Shown here piece after piece: positions 1-10,312 of a stretch of 64,000 nt of DNA. Each line of letters starts with the position of its first letter. Within the stretch, counting starts at the first letter, position 1. A program made the position numbers and the translations under genes. The DNA comes from Streptomyces sp. SCSIO 30461 (lineage in GTDB: Bacteria > Actinomycetota > Actinomycetes > Streptomycetales > Streptomycetaceae): contig NZ_CP146101.1 in the NCBI RefSeq assembly GCF_037023745.1, forward strand, positions 186,001 through 250,000, read 5' to 3'. The notes below the pieces were generated by a model. That model saw nothing but the letters and a program-made list of their open reading frames with translations. It did no database searches and was not told where the DNA came from.

Positions 1-119
1 CCACTGGCCGTTCGGTCATGGCAAGAGAGTGGCCCATGACACCCGTTCTGAAACTCGTCTCCACCCGTTGTCGCTCGGTGTCACCGCGGTTCGCGCGAAC
101 GTCACGGATCCGCCGCACG
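1..119. other. intergenic edge of window
   Basis: No gene can be supported in these first bases. The short open frame starting at 29 runs antisense into the LysR gene and has no recognisable protein signature. The stretch probably separates the LysR gene from an unseen neighbour. Confidence 0.5.
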
Positions 120-1025
120 TCACCAGTCAGCCGCCGCGCGCAGTAGTTGCTCGTGCGCGGGGGCGATGTGCGGCAGCGCCAGTGTCCCGGCGCGGACGAC
201 GAGGAAGTAAGTGCGCAGTGGTGGTACGTCGGGTTCCAGCAGGGTCACGATCCGGCCGCTCGCCAGATCCCGCTGGCACAGGTAGCGGGGCAGCACCGCG
301 AGCCCGGCGCCGGCTGCCGTGGAGTCCCGAACAGCCCGCAGGTCCGGTGCGATGACGGTCGCCGTAGCGGCGGGACGGCTGTCGAAGACGGCGGACCAGT
401 AGCGGGAGACGAAGGGCAGGGACTCATGGACCTCAACCACCGGCAGCTGCTCCAGCACCAGGGAGTGCTTGCCCCGGCGCAGCTCGGGTACGAGGCGCGC
501 CGCCCAGCGCGGCGCTGCGACCAGGACGTGCTCCTCGTCGCAGAGGGGAGTCGGGGTGAGCAGCCCCCCGCGAGGGCGGGCCGTCGTGACAGCAAGATCG
601 TGGTGCCCGGCCGCGAGTCCTTCCAGGGTCTCCTCGGCGTCGCCCGCGAAGGAGGTCCGTAACGCGAGGCCCCCCGCTATCAGCGGGGTGAGCGCCGGAA
701 GCACTCGCAGCGAGGTGAATTCGGGCGGCCCGGCCAGATGCAGGGTACGGACCACGCCCGACTCCTCGTCCAGGTCGAGCCCTGCCTCGGTGATCTCCAC
801 CAGGGCGTCCAGATGAGGTGCGGCCCGGTGGGCGAGTTCGTCGCCGATGGGCGTGGGCGTGACTCCGCGCGGCTGCCTCAGGAAGAGCGGTCGTCCCAGT
901 TGGCGCTCCAGAGTGCGGATCTGGCTGGTCACCGCGGGCTGGGAGAGGCCGAGGAGTGTGGCGGCGCGGGTGAACGAGCCGGCCCGGTGCACCGTGACGA
1001 ATGTGCGCAACAAGGCCAAGTCCAT
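120..1025 (-). CDS. LysR family transcriptional regulator
   Basis: Predicted DNA-binding regulator of about 301 residues, the usual LysR length. The N-terminal winged HTH is clear: MDLALLRTFVTVHRAGSFT followed by AATLLGLSQPAVTSQIRTLE. The rest fits a LysR substrate-binding domain. I start at the ATG at 1025 because the family begins right at the HTH; the 22 upstream codons look like leader. The downstream neighbour on the same strand is a PLP-dependent sulfur amino acid enzyme, so sulfur or methionine metabolism is a possible regulon, but that is inference. The effector is unknown. No operator could be assigned in the 197 bases between the two genes. Confidence 0.9.
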   Translation of the reverse strand: MDLALLRTFVTVHRAGSFTRAATLLGLSQPAVTSQIRTLERQLGRPLFLRQPRGVTPTPIGDELAHRAAPHLDALVEITEAGLDLDEESGVVRTLHLAGPPEFTSLRVLPALTPLIAGGLALRTSFAGDAEETLEGLAAGHHDLAVTTARPRGGLLTPTPLCDEEHVLVAAPRWAARLVPELRRGKHSLVLEQLPVVEVHESLPFVSRYWSAVFDSRPAATATVIAPDLRAVRDSTAAGAGLAVLPRYLCQRDLASGRIVTLLEPDVPPLRTYFLVVRAGTLALPHIAPAHEQLLRAAADW

Positions 1026-1126
1026 CGTCCAACTATAAATAAGTCGATAGGTTGCTGTCGTTGGTGTGATTGGACACTGACGCAGAGTCAACTAGCCTTG
1101 TTCGAGCGGATCACCGCAGCGGAATC

Positions 1127-1173
1127 GGACGGCCGGTCCGAGCCACGAGGGGGGAGGCTCGGACCGGCCGTCC
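1127..1173 (-). terminator. strong hairpin terminator after the PLP enzyme gene
   Basis: Perfect 18-bp inverted repeat: arm GGACGGCCGGTCCGAGCC at 1127-1144, loop of 11 bases, complementary arm at 1156-1173. It lies 50 bases beyond the stop codon of the minus-strand gene ending at 1223. There is no T-tract, which is common for Streptomyces terminators. Confidence 0.75.
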
Positions 1174-1222
1174 ATGCTGTGGGCCACGCACCGTCCTCCG
1201 GTGACTCGGTCGTGCCGCCCCG

Positions 1223-2383
1223 TCAGTGGAAGGCGGCGGCCAGGGCGCGTCGTACGTCCGCCACCAGGTCGGCGGTGTCCTCGGCGCCGGCCGAGAACCG
1301 GACGAAGCCCTCGGGAACGGCGTCGCCGCCCCAACGTCCGCGGCGTTCGGCGCTGGAGCGGACAGCGCCGAAGCTGGTGGCTTCGTCCACGATGCGCAGC
1401 CCGGCCAGGAACCGTTCGGCATGCGCACGGTCGGGGAGTGTGAAGGAGAGCACAGAGCCGAAGCGGTGCATCTGGGTTGCCGCGATCGGGTGCGAGGGGT
1501 CGTCGGGCAGCCCCGGATACCGCAGCCCGGACACCTCGGGGAAGTCCTTCAGCTCCAGGGCGACCGCGAGCGCGTTCGCGCACTGGCGTTCGGCTCGCAG
1601 TTGCAGCGTGGCCAGGGAGCGGTGGGCGAGCCAGGCTTCCATCGGACCGGGGATCGCACCGACCACCTTGCGCCAGCGGCGTACGCGTGCCGCCGACTCG
1701 GCGTCGCGGCAGACGACATAGCCGAGCAGCAGGTCCCCATGACCGGTGAGGCCCTTGGTGCCGCTGGCCACGGCGAAGTCCGCGCCGAGTGCCAGCGGAC
1801 GCTGGCCGAGGGGGGTTGCCAAGGTGTTGTCGACCGCGACCAGGGTCCCTGCGGCGTGCGCCGCTGCCACGAGCCGTCGCACGTCGCACACATCGAGCCC
1901 GGGATTGGACGGTGTCTCGATCCACAGCAGCTTCGCCCCGTCGAGTACGGAGAGCTGTGCGTCGCCGGCCGTCGGCGCGGTGCGGACCTCGACCCCGTAG
2001 GCCTCGAGCTGTTCGCGCACGAGTGGCAGCGCCTGATAGCCGTCGTCCGGGAGCACGACCGTGTCGCCGGCCTGCGCGTGGGACAGCAGCACGGCCGAGA
2101 TGGCCGCCATGCCGGAGGCGAAGACCACGGTCTCGGGGCCTTCGGCTGTCCCGGTACCGCCGGACGGTGCTTCGAGTTCGCCGATGGCCCGCTCCAGCAG
2201 CGTCCAGGTGGGGTTGTCGTCCCGGCCGTAGGCGTACGGGCCGGTCGGCTCGCCCGGCAGGTGGTAGTGAGCGGCGAACACCGGCCCGGGCAGCGTCGGC
2301 TCGTGCTTCCTGGCCTCGGGGAGGCCTGCCCGTACGGCTCTGGTGCCCTCGCCCATGTCCTCGGTTCCGCTGACGCCGTTCAT
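1223..2383 (-). CDS. trans-sulfuration PLP enzyme (cystathionine gamma-lyase/synthase type)
   Basis: Cys/Met metabolism PLP-dependent enzyme of 386 residues. Family marks include the GPYAYGRDDNPTWTLLERAI segment near the N terminus, the ASGMAAISAVLL cofactor region, the WIETPSNPGLDVCDV segment, and the PLP lysine in VASGTKGLTGHGDLLLGYV. Members cleave or form cystathionine, or eliminate thiol groups from methionine-type substrates. Sequence alone does not separate gamma-lyase from gamma-synthase. The gene follows the small membrane protein gene on the same strand with only 6 bases between them, so co-transcription is likely, and a strong hairpin closes the unit at 1127. Confidence 0.9.
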   Translation of the reverse strand: MNGVSGTEDMGEGTRAVRAGLPEARKHEPTLPGPVFAAHYHLPGEPTGPYAYGRDDNPTWTLLERAIGELEAPSGGTGTAEGPETVVFASGMAAISAVLLSHAQAGDTVVLPDDGYQALPLVREQLEAYGVEVRTAPTAGDAQLSVLDGAKLLWIETPSNPGLDVCDVRRLVAAAHAAGTLVAVDNTLATPLGQRPLALGADFAVASGTKGLTGHGDLLLGYVVCRDAESAARVRRWRKVVGAIPGPMEAWLAHRSLATLQLRAERQCANALAVALELKDFPEVSGLRYPGLPDDPSHPIAATQMHRFGSVLSFTLPDRAHAERFLAGLRIVDEATSFGAVRSSAERRGRWGGDAVPEGFVRFSAGAEDTADLVADVRRALAAAFH

Positions 2384-2389
2384 GGTGGT

Positions 2390-2767
2390 TCAGTCCCTCT
2401 CGGGCAACACGATGTTCAGCGCCCACGACACGATCGAGATGACAAGACCGCCCAGCACGGCCGTCCAGAAGCCCTCGACATGGAATCCCAGATCCAGCTT
2501 GTCGGCCAGCCAGGAGGTCAGCATCAGCATCAGGGCGTTGATCACCAGGGTGAAGAGCCCCAGCGTGAGGATGAAGAGCGGGAACGTCAGCAGCTTCGCG
2601 ATCGGCTTGACGAAGAAGTTCACCAGGCCGAAGAGCAGCGCGACGAGGATCAGCGTCAGGGTCTTCTGCCCGGCGGTGTCCCCGGTGAGGGTTATGTCCT
2701 GGATGAGCCAGATTGCCACGGCAAGGGCCCCGGCGTTGGCGATCGTCTTGACGAGGAAATTCATCAT
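2390..2767 (-). CDS. phage holin family 4 (DUF360-type) membrane protein
   Basis: Small integral membrane protein of about 125 residues with four hydrophobic segments: AGALAVAIWLI, LTLILVALLFGLVNFF, FPLFILTLGLFTLVINALMLML and TAVLGGLVISIVSWALNIV. The pattern with VNFFVKPIAKLLTFP is typical of the phage_holin_4_2 family, which is widespread on bacterial chromosomes and is not evidence of a prophage. Function is unknown. Two adjacent ATG codons (2767 and 2764) are possible starts; the longer upstream open frame to 3232 is antisense to the cupin gene and is ignored. Confidence 0.85.
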   Translation of the reverse strand: MMNFLVKTIANAGALAVAIWLIQDITLTGDTAGQKTLTLILVALLFGLVNFFVKPIAKLLTFPLFILTLGLFTLVINALMLMLTSWLADKLDLGFHVEGFWTAVLGGLVISIVSWALNIVLPERD

Positions 2768-2827
2768 GTGTCTGATCGTGGCAGACGCGATGGGACCAAG
2801 TGCAGGGGTAGGCGGGTAGCAACAGTG

Positions 2828-3145
2828 ATGAAGGCATTCCGACTGGATGAGCTGGAGGCGGAGCGTGCCGCCAATGACGGGGCGTATTTGCAGTTTCTGC
2901 GCGAGCGGAACATGTCGGCGGGGCTCTACGCGCTGGACGCAGGGGAACTCGACCCCCAGCGCCCGCATGGTCAGGACGAGATCTACTTCGTGGTGAGCGG
3001 CCGGGCTTCGCTCACTGTCGGGATGGAGACCACCCAGGTGAGCCGGGGGAGCGTGGTCTACGTACCGGCAGGGGTGGCCCACAAGTTCCATCACATCACC
3101 GAGGATCTGCGGGTCCTGGTGGTCTTCTCTCCGCCTGAGAGCTGA
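2828..3145 (+). CDS. cupin domain protein
   Basis: Single-domain cupin of 105 residues. The two cupin motifs are visible: GELDPQRPHGQDEIYFVVSG (motif 1, with His and Glu metal ligands) and GSVVYVPAGVAHKFHHI (motif 2, with His). Such proteins bind a metal in a small beta barrel; substrates range widely and none can be assigned here. It is transcribed divergently from the holin-family gene, with 60 bases between the starts. I choose the ATG at 2828 because the protein then begins MKAFRLDELEAERAAND as a compact N terminus. Confidence 0.88.
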   Translation: MKAFRLDELEAERAANDGAYLQFLRERNMSAGLYALDAGELDPQRPHGQDEIYFVVSGRASLTVGMETTQVSRGSVVYVPAGVAHKFHHITEDLRVLVVFSPPES

Positions 3146-3271
3146 CTCGCCGCGCCGGCTTTCCCTAGGGGGCGGATCAGGGGACTCCAAGGGCTGCCGA
3201 GCCCCCGCGAGCCCCCTGTCCCGCCCTAGCATCGAAACCGGAACAACTCACACAGAAGCGAGGTAGGGGCG

Positions 3272-3496
3272 ATGGCGGTGCAGGAAGTGCTTTCGGGAAT
3301 GCCATGGTGGGTGAAGTGGGTAGCGATCCCTTTGATCGCGATCGTGGTGTTCGGTGGGCTCATCGCGACCGTGATCGGGTTCGTCATAGGCCTGCTCTTC
3401 AAGGTGTTGCTGTTCGCGGCGCTGGTTGGTGGACTCGTCTACCTCGTACGGAAGTTCAAGGGCTCGTCGGACGAGTCCTCGCACGGCAAGTGGTAG
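3272..3496 (+). CDS. DUF5326 family small membrane protein
   Basis: Protein of 74 residues with two hydrophobic helices (WVAIPLIAIVVFGGLIATVIGF and LLFKVLLFAALVGGLVYLV) and a charged C terminus ending SSDESSHGKW. I recognise it as the Streptomyces DUF5326 family, of unknown function. GAAGCGAGGTAGGGGCG upstream of the ATG at 3272 supplies a ribosome-binding site. The ISL3 insertion begins only 17 bases after the stop codon. Confidence 0.85.
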   Translation: MAVQEVLSGMPWWVKWVAIPLIAIVVFGGLIATVIGFVIGLLFKVLLFAALVGGLVYLVRKFKGSSDESSHGKW

Positions 3497-3513
3497 TGCG
3501 TACGCGTGTTAGC

Positions 3514-5033
3514 GGGTCTTCGAATTTAGTGGGGGGTGCGGCGGTGACGGGCGCGCTCGCCGGTCACGCTGTGTGAGGTGGTTGGGGTGCGGGCGCCCTG
3601 GACGCAAGGAGCCCGCGGGCCTTCGTGATCATGGTTGTTGTCTAGGCAACCGATCATGAAACCCCACGGGCTTGAACAGCGACGATACCGGCATCAACGA
3701 AGCGGCAACGCGACTTCTGGGGCTGGAGGGGGTGAGTGTGACGCAGGTCAAGGACGACGGGGCGGGCGGTTCGACGGTGTACGTGGTCACGAGCGAGGAC
3801 TCCGCCCGGGCCTGCCCCTCGTGCGGGGTCTTCGCCACCCGGCTGAAGGACTACCGCACCACCCGGCCCCGGCACCTGCCCTGCGGTGGACGCCCTGTGA
3901 GTATCCGGTGGCGCAAGGCACGCTGGTACTGCGCCGAACCCGCGTGCGAGCGCGGCTCGTTCACCGAGGCGATCCACGCGGTGCCCGCCGGGATGCGCAC
4001 CACCACCGCCCTGCGCCGGGCGGCGGGGGCCGCGGTCTGCGACGGATCCCGCACCGTCGTGCAGGCCGGCCGCGACCTGTCCTTGAGCTGGCCCATCGTG
4101 CAGCGATGCTTCGAGGACTACGCCGCGACGGTCCTGCCCGAGACGCCGCCCGCGACCGAGGCGGTCGGGATCGACGAGACCCGGCGGGGCAAGCCGGTCT
4201 GGGCCCAGAACCCGGCCACGCAGAAGTGGGAACTGGTCGCGGACGCCTGGCACATCGGCTTCGTCGACGTGATCGGCGGGCAAGGACTGTTCGGGCAGGT
4301 CGAAGGCCGCAACGCCACCTCGGTCGCCGACTGGCTCAGCTCCCAGCCCGCATCCTGGCGGGCACAGGTGCGCTACGTCGCCATCGACCTGTGTTCCACC
4401 TTCCGCGCCGCCGTCCACCGTGCCCTGCCGCACGCGACCGTGGTCGTCGACTGCTTCCACATCGTGCAACTCGCCCAGCGCCACCTCGCCGACCTGCGCC
4501 GACGCCTCACCTGGCGGCAGCACGGCCGCCGGGCCCGCAAGGGCGACGGCATCTACACCGTCCGCAAACTCCTGCGCCGCAACAAAGAAGACCTCACCGA
4601 AGACCAACGCCTCCTCCTGAAGACCGAGTTGGAGTACATGGGCACCTACGGCCGGCAGATCCACGCGGCCTGGCAGGCCAAGGAACTCCTGCGCGACCTC
4701 CTCGGCCTGGCCGTCAGCCGCACCCACCACGCCCCCGACCGCTCCGCGATCTCCGCCGCCCGCCACCGCTTCTTCACCCACGTCGCCGACCACGCCCACC
4801 TGCACGAACTCCTCACCCTCGCCGAGACCATCGAGCAGTGGTGGGACGGCATCGAGACCTACCTGACCACCGGCATCACCAACGCCGCCTCCGAAGGCAA
4901 CAACCGCCTCATCAAGCTCGAAGCGCGTAACGCCTTCGGCTTCCGCAACCGCGCCAACCAGCGCCTACGCTCACGCTGTGCGACCACCCGCCGGAGCCGA
5001 CGGCAGGCGCACCCCCACTAAATTCGAAGACCC
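3514..5033 (+). mobile_element. ISL3-family insertion sequence, complete, with target duplication
   Basis: A complete element of 1520 bp. The ends are a perfect 22-bp inverted repeat (3514-3535 and 5012-5033, beginning GGGTCTTCGAATTTAG). It is flanked by an exact 8-bp direct repeat, GTGTTAGC, at 3506-3513 and 5034-5041. Eight-base duplications are characteristic of ISL3. It contains one transposase gene whose stop codon lies inside the right repeat. The intact ends and duplication show a simple, fairly recent insertion between the DUF5326 gene and ssgA, with no accompanying deletion at the site. Confidence 0.95.
3672..5021 (+). CDS. ISL3 family transposase
   Basis: Transposase of 449 residues, full length for ISL3. 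An N-terminal zinc-binding region holds two Cys pairs (CPSCG near residue 48 and CAEPACE near residue 88). The DDE core includes EAVGIDETRRGKPVW, YVAIDLCSTFRAAVHRALP and VVVDCFHIVQLAQRHL. The C-terminal TGITNAASEGNNRLIKLEAR segment carries the final acidic residue and is diagnostic of the family. The frame opens with TTG at 3672, 158 bases inside the left end, and closes inside the right inverted repeat. It appears intact. Confidence 0.93.
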   Translation: MNSDDTGINEAATRLLGLEGVSVTQVKDDGAGGSTVYVVTSEDSARACPSCGVFATRLKDYRTTRPRHLPCGGRPVSIRWRKARWYCAEPACERGSFTEAIHAVPAGMRTTTALRRAAGAAVCDGSRTVVQAGRDLSLSWPIVQRCFEDYAATVLPETPPATEAVGIDETRRGKPVWAQNPATQKWELVADAWHIGFVDVIGGQGLFGQVEGRNATSVADWLSSQPASWRAQVRYVAIDLCSTFRAAVHRALPHATVVVDCFHIVQLAQRHLADLRRRLTWRQHGRRARKGDGIYTVRKLLRRNKEDLTEDQRLLLKTELEYMGTYGRQIHAAWQAKELLRDLLGLAVSRTHHAPDRSAISAARHRFFTHVADHAHLHELLTLAETIEQWWDGIETYLTTGITNAASEGNNRLIKLEARNAFGFRNRANQRLRSRCATTRRSRRQAHPH

Positions 5034-5344
5034 GTGTTAGCCCGCTCGGGGGAAGGTGGACATGAATCCATCCGGCCGGGCGAGGGTCCTGGTGGGCGGG
5101 AATGCCGCTTCTCACCATGCCTATCTCGGCCTTCCTGGTGGCCACGCCCTGATGGGCGCAAATGGAATATGCACGCGGCATCCCGCTTGATGGGCGCTCT
5201 CTGTCAGTATCTGAAAAATCACTCCTTGTGATCTCCGGGCATGTGCAGCACCATGTCGGGCAAGAGGGCCAGTGCAAGGCGTTCCTTGGCCGTTTCATCT
5301 ACTGCGGGGTACTGATGCGCGAGTCTGTTCGGGCCGAGGTCCTG
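5034..5344 (+). promoter_or_regulatory. ssgA upstream region, cut by the ISL3 insertion
   Basis: These 311 bases between the IS and ssgA hold no gene I can support. They should contain the ssgA promoter. The open frame reaching upstream from ssgA to 5162 has no family features. The IclR-type regulator gene ssgR, which I recall as the usual upstream neighbour of ssgA, is not present here in any frame. The TATC TGAAAAATCACTCC patch around 5208-5226 is unusually AT-rich and could be promoter sequence. Confidence 0.45.
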
Positions 5345-5749
5345 ATGAGCTTCTTGGTCTCCGAGGAGCTGTCCTTTCGGATCCCGGTGGAACTCCGATA
5401 TGACACGGAGGATCCGTATGCGGTTCGGATGACCTTCCATTTGCCCGGCGATGCCCCCGTAACCTGGGCCTTCGCCCGCGAGCTGCTCTTGGACGGCATG
5501 GGCGCACCCAGTGGAGAGGGCGATGTGCGCATCGCGCCGACCGGCTCGGAGGCGGGCTCCGAGGTCGCCATCCGGCTCCAAGTCGGAACCGAGAGGGCGC
5601 TGTTCCGGGTGAGCGCCGCTCCCCTCGTCGCGTTCCTCGATCGCACGGACAAGCTCGTGCCACTCGGCCAGGAGCGCACACTCGGCGACTTCGAGGAGCA
5701 TCTGGAGGAGACACTCGGGCGCATCCTCGCGGAGGAGAACGCCGGTTGA
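5345..5749 (+). CDS. ssgA: SsgA, sporulation-specific cell division activator
   Basis: SsgA-like protein of 134 residues. The N terminus MSFLVSEELSFRIPVELRY, the FHLPGDAPVTWAFARELLLD segment and the C-terminal FLDRTDKLVPLGQE and LGRILAEENAG match SsgA as I recall it from S. coelicolor, rather than SsgB or other paralogues. SsgA localises SsgB, and through it FtsZ, during sporulation septation, and also influences hyphal branching. I start at the ATG at 5345, preceded by GAGG five bases upstream, although the frame is open further back. The nearby ISL3 insertion and the absence of an adjacent ssgR gene are noteworthy for its regulation. Confidence 0.9.
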   Translation: MSFLVSEELSFRIPVELRYDTEDPYAVRMTFHLPGDAPVTWAFARELLLDGMGAPSGEGDVRIAPTGSEAGSEVAIRLQVGTERALFRVSAAPLVAFLDRTDKLVPLGQERTLGDFEEHLEETLGRILAEENAG

Positions 5750-5783
5750 GGACTTCCGGTGGGGATCCGCGTGCCCGTGCTGC

Positions 5784-7151
5784 TCACTTACGGCGCCGAC
5801 GGCCCTTGCCGCCGCGAGCCGGTGCTGCCGCACCGGCAGTAGTGGTGCCCGGGCGGTCGGCGGAGACCACCAGGGCAGCCAGCGCGGTCGTCAGCGGGAC
5901 CGATGCGACGAGTCCGATCGAGCCCACCAGCGTCCGCACGATCTCCTCGGCCACCAACTCGCTGGTGGCGACCGTGCCTACGCTGGACTGCGCGATGGAG
6001 AACAGCAGCAGCAAGGGCAATGACGCGCCCGCGTAAGCGAGTACGAGGGTGTTGACCACTGACGCGATATGGTCCCGGCCGATCCTGATCGCTGACTGGT
6101 ACAGCTTGCGCGGACCCATCGTGGGATCGGCCTGGTGCAGTTCCCACACGGCCGAGGTCTGGGTCACCGTCACATCGTCCAGCACACCCAGCGAACCGAT
6201 GAGCACGCCGGCGAGCAGCAGACCGGACATGTCGATCTCCGGGAAGAGACCGTGGATCAGACCGGTGTTGTCGTCCGTGTTCCCGCCCAGCACCGCCCAG
6301 CCGATGAACAGCGAACCCAGCAGCCCGATCAGCAGCAGCGAGATGAGGGTTCCCAGCACCGCTACCGAGGTGCGGGCTGAGACCCCATGGCACATGTACA
6401 GCGCGATCAGCATGATTGCGCTCGCCCCGACCACCGCCACCGCCAGCGGATTCGAGCCCTGCAGAATCGCGGGCAGGATGAAGAGGGTGAGCACAGCGAA
6501 ACTCACGGCCAGCGCGATCAGTGCCATCACCCCGCGCATCCGCCCCACCAGGACCACGGCGAGCGCGAAGAGTCCGGCGAGCAGCGCCATCGGCAGCTCC
6601 CGGTCCACATCGGTGACCGAGTACTGGAGCTCGCGGGGCGCGTCGGGGGCGTAGGCCACCACCACACCCTGGTCTGCCTGAAGTTGCCGTGAGGAGTCAG
6701 GCTGCACGATCTCGACGAACGTACGCCCCTTGTCCTTACCGGTGGTGACCTCGACGGTGGCCTTTCCACACGCATCCTGCTGCGAGTCTGGATCGGCGCG
6801 CCCCTCAGGGGTGGTGGTGTCCCCGGTAGGCGGCACCTGTCCGGCGTTCACGTCGGCGCAGTCGACCCGTTCGACCCGCACCACCCGCCCCTGCTCGGTC
6901 TGTCGGTCGAAGCCGACACCGGTGCGTTCGTGGTCCGGCGCACCGCCCGGCCACAGCACCACCAGACCCACCGCCACGGCGGCGGCGAAGGGGATCACCA
7001 CCGCGGCGATGATCCGTCGCAGATGACGCGACACGGGCGCGGCCGGTCCGTGCCCGTGGCTGTGTGCGTGGACGGGCACGGGAGTGTGCCCGGGGCCGTG
7101 GGCGCCATCCGGCTCGTGGTCGGGTCCATGGGGCTGCGGCGAGGAAGTCAC
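5784..7151 (-). CDS. YibE/F family membrane protein
   Basis: Multi-pass membrane protein of about 455 residues. A His-rich N terminus (HAHSHGHGPAA) precedes a first TM helix, an extracytoplasmic domain of roughly 130 residues and then about seven TM helices. The LIGSLGVLDDVTVTQTSAVWELH and MGPRKLYQSAIRIGRDHIASVVNTLVLAYAG segments are hallmarks of YibE/F. Function is unestablished. The frame is open back to a GTG at 7184; I prefer the GTG at 7151 before VTSSPQPHGP, but the choice is not secure. It converges on ssgA with 34 bases between the stop codons. Confidence 0.85.
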   Translation of the reverse strand: MTSSPQPHGPDHEPDGAHGPGHTPVPVHAHSHGHGPAAPVSRHLRRIIAAVVIPFAAAVAVGLVVLWPGGAPDHERTGVGFDRQTEQGRVVRVERVDCADVNAGQVPPTGDTTTPEGRADPDSQQDACGKATVEVTTGKDKGRTFVEIVQPDSSRQLQADQGVVVAYAPDAPRELQYSVTDVDRELPMALLAGLFALAVVLVGRMRGVMALIALAVSFAVLTLFILPAILQGSNPLAVAVVGASAIMLIALYMCHGVSARTSVAVLGTLISLLLIGLLGSLFIGWAVLGGNTDDNTGLIHGLFPEIDMSGLLLAGVLIGSLGVLDDVTVTQTSAVWELHQADPTMGPRKLYQSAIRIGRDHIASVVNTLVLAYAGASLPLLLLFSIAQSSVGTVATSELVAEEIVRTLVGSIGLVASVPLTTALAALVVSADRPGTTTAGAAAPARGGKGRRRRK

Positions 7152-7228
7152 CGCCAGATCATCCCAACCCCGGAGGGGGCCCACTGTTCAGCACGCCAGA
7201 CGGGGCGCTAGCGTGGTGACACCTTTGC

Positions 7229-7322
7229 ACACGCGGGAGCTCGGAGCACCGGGCTGAGAGGGCGCTGAGACCAGCTGCGCCGACCGCCGAACCTGTTACC
7301 GGGTAATGCCGGCGTAGGGAGT
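7229..7322 (+). promoter_or_regulatory. TPP riboswitch (THI box)
   Basis: The canonical conserved core is present upstream of thiC: the P1/P2 strand with GGGAGCTC, the invariant CTGAGAGGGCGC around 7253-7265, the CCGACCGCCGAACCTG segment around 7280-7295, and the closing GGGTAATGCCGGCGTAGGGA around 7301-7320. The element ends 9 bases before the thiC ATG, so translational control by hiding the ribosome-binding site (GTAGGGAGTAGG) is likely. Thiamine pyrophosphate binding is expected to repress thiC. Confidence 0.95.
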
Positions 7323-7324
7323 AG

Positions 7325-9127
<1,803 letters not shown>

Positions 9128-9144
9128 CCTGCGCAAACGAGGCT

Positions 9145-9174
9145 GACCGACGATATTCCGGGGAGTCGTCGGTC
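9145..9174 (+). terminator. hairpin terminator after thiC
   Basis: Inverted repeat GACCGACGA (9145-9153) and TCGTCGGTC (9166-9174) with a 12-base loop, 17 bases after the thiC stop. It is the only strong hairpin in the thiC/membrane-protein gap. Confidence 0.65.
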
Positions 9175-9314
9175 CGCCTTGCCCCCGCCGGGAAGGGCGC
9201 ACAGATCGTTGTCGCGTCGACGCTGGAGCAGGATGCGCCCCTGTTCGTCGGTGACGACAGCCGAAGCTGCGACGACCATGCTGTTCGGCTTGGGTGCGTT
9301 CGGGTCGTTCTTCC

Positions 9315-10154
9315 CTAGTCCGGCTGGTGTTCCGGCGGTCCGAAGTCCGGGCTGGTGAAGTCCGGGCTGGTGAAGGCCGGACGGGACGAGCCCGATGAAC
9401 CCTCGCTGGGGCTGGTGAAGTCGGGGCCGCTGTAGCCGACCTTCGGGATGCGGTTGAGCGGACGGGGTGTGCCGGACGAAACACCTGCGCTCGGGTCGGC
9501 CAGTGCGGAGCGGAGGAACGGGATGACGCCTCGTTCCAGTAGCGCGTGGCGCCAGGCTTCGCGGGCCCGGGCGACCTCCGCCACCTCCTCCGGGACCACG
9601 CCGCTTGTCTCGTCGGCGGGAACCTCCGTCGCGCTGTTGCGCAGTGCGGTGATCAGCAGCCCTATCACCGCCGCGAGTAGGCTCACCGCTGTGAGCGCCC
9701 CGAAGAACCAGCCTGCTGCCAGCAAGGTCCGGGCGAAGGACGGTTCGGGCTTGAGGGCCTTCAGCACATAGCCCACGAAGAGCAGGATCACCGCGGTGGT
9801 ACCGGCCAGTACGGGTGCCAGCACGGTGAGCACCGCGCCGAGGCCGGCGCCTGAGCCGGGTTCCGACAGGTCGGACGAAGCGAGGTCGATCGTGCTGCCG
9901 TCGGCGGATGAAGGCGCGTGGGAAGAGCGCAGTTCTTCGCGGACCTTGACGAAGTGTTCGTACTCGGCGGCGGCCGCGCTGGTTATCAGTGCGGTGGCGC
10001 CGAGCGCCATGGTGCGCAGCTGTTCGGTGTTGAGCCGTTCACCGACCGCGGCGAGATCCGGGCGGTCGTGTGCCTGGCGCAGCACGTCATCGAGGATCCG
10101 CTCGTACGCGGCGCGATCCTCGGACAGCAGGTGCGGAGCGCTTTTCATCTGCAT
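9315..10154 (-). CDS. two-TM membrane protein of unknown function with FTSP repeats
   Basis: Protein of 279 residues that I do not recognise beyond being a Streptomyces hypothetical. The N-terminal 80 residues are soluble and helical (MQMKSAPHLLSEDRAAYERILDD). Two TM helices follow (AVLTVLAPVLAGTTAVILLFVGYVL and GWFFGALTAVSLLAAVIGLLITAL), then a helical segment and a low-complexity tail with repeated FTSP units (PDFTSPSEG, PAFTSPDFTSPDFGPP). The tail invites comparison with phosphorylated or protein-binding repeats, but nothing more can be said. It converges on thiC. A GGATGCAGATG start context at 10154 is plausible. Confidence 0.7.
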   Translation of the reverse strand: MQMKSAPHLLSEDRAAYERILDDVLRQAHDRPDLAAVGERLNTEQLRTMALGATALITSAAAAEYEHFVKVREELRSSHAPSSADGSTIDLASSDLSEPGSGAGLGAVLTVLAPVLAGTTAVILLFVGYVLKALKPEPSFARTLLAAGWFFGALTAVSLLAAVIGLLITALRNSATEVPADETSGVVPEEVAEVARAREAWRHALLERGVIPFLRSALADPSAGVSSGTPRPLNRIPKVGYSGPDFTSPSEGSSGSSRPAFTSPDFTSPDFGPPEHQPD

Positions 10155-10312
10155 CCCCCGATGCTCCGTAGGGCCGTATCGCCCGCTTGGGTGGGCGGTT
10201 GGGCGGAAACGGAGGAGAGCCTGCTACGGATAAGCCGATGGTAGAGCGGTCACGGCACGGGGTGACAGGGGGTTTCCGGAAATCGCTGATGTCGTATCGC
10301 CGTGAAATTTCC

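Noticed and set aside
2390..2767. Holin-family protein as a sign of a prophage
   Set aside because: The family is common on chromosomes and no phage structural or lysis genes are nearby.
1092..2837. Long open frame overlapping the PLP enzyme and holin-family genes on the minus strand in another frame
   Set aside because: Composition is Arg/Ala/Gly-rich with no family motifs, and it covers genes with clear motifs.
5034..5344. A decayed ssgR gene in the ssgA upstream region
   Set aside because: None of the frames shows IclR motifs; 311 bases is too little for the gene, and the IS left a clean target duplication.
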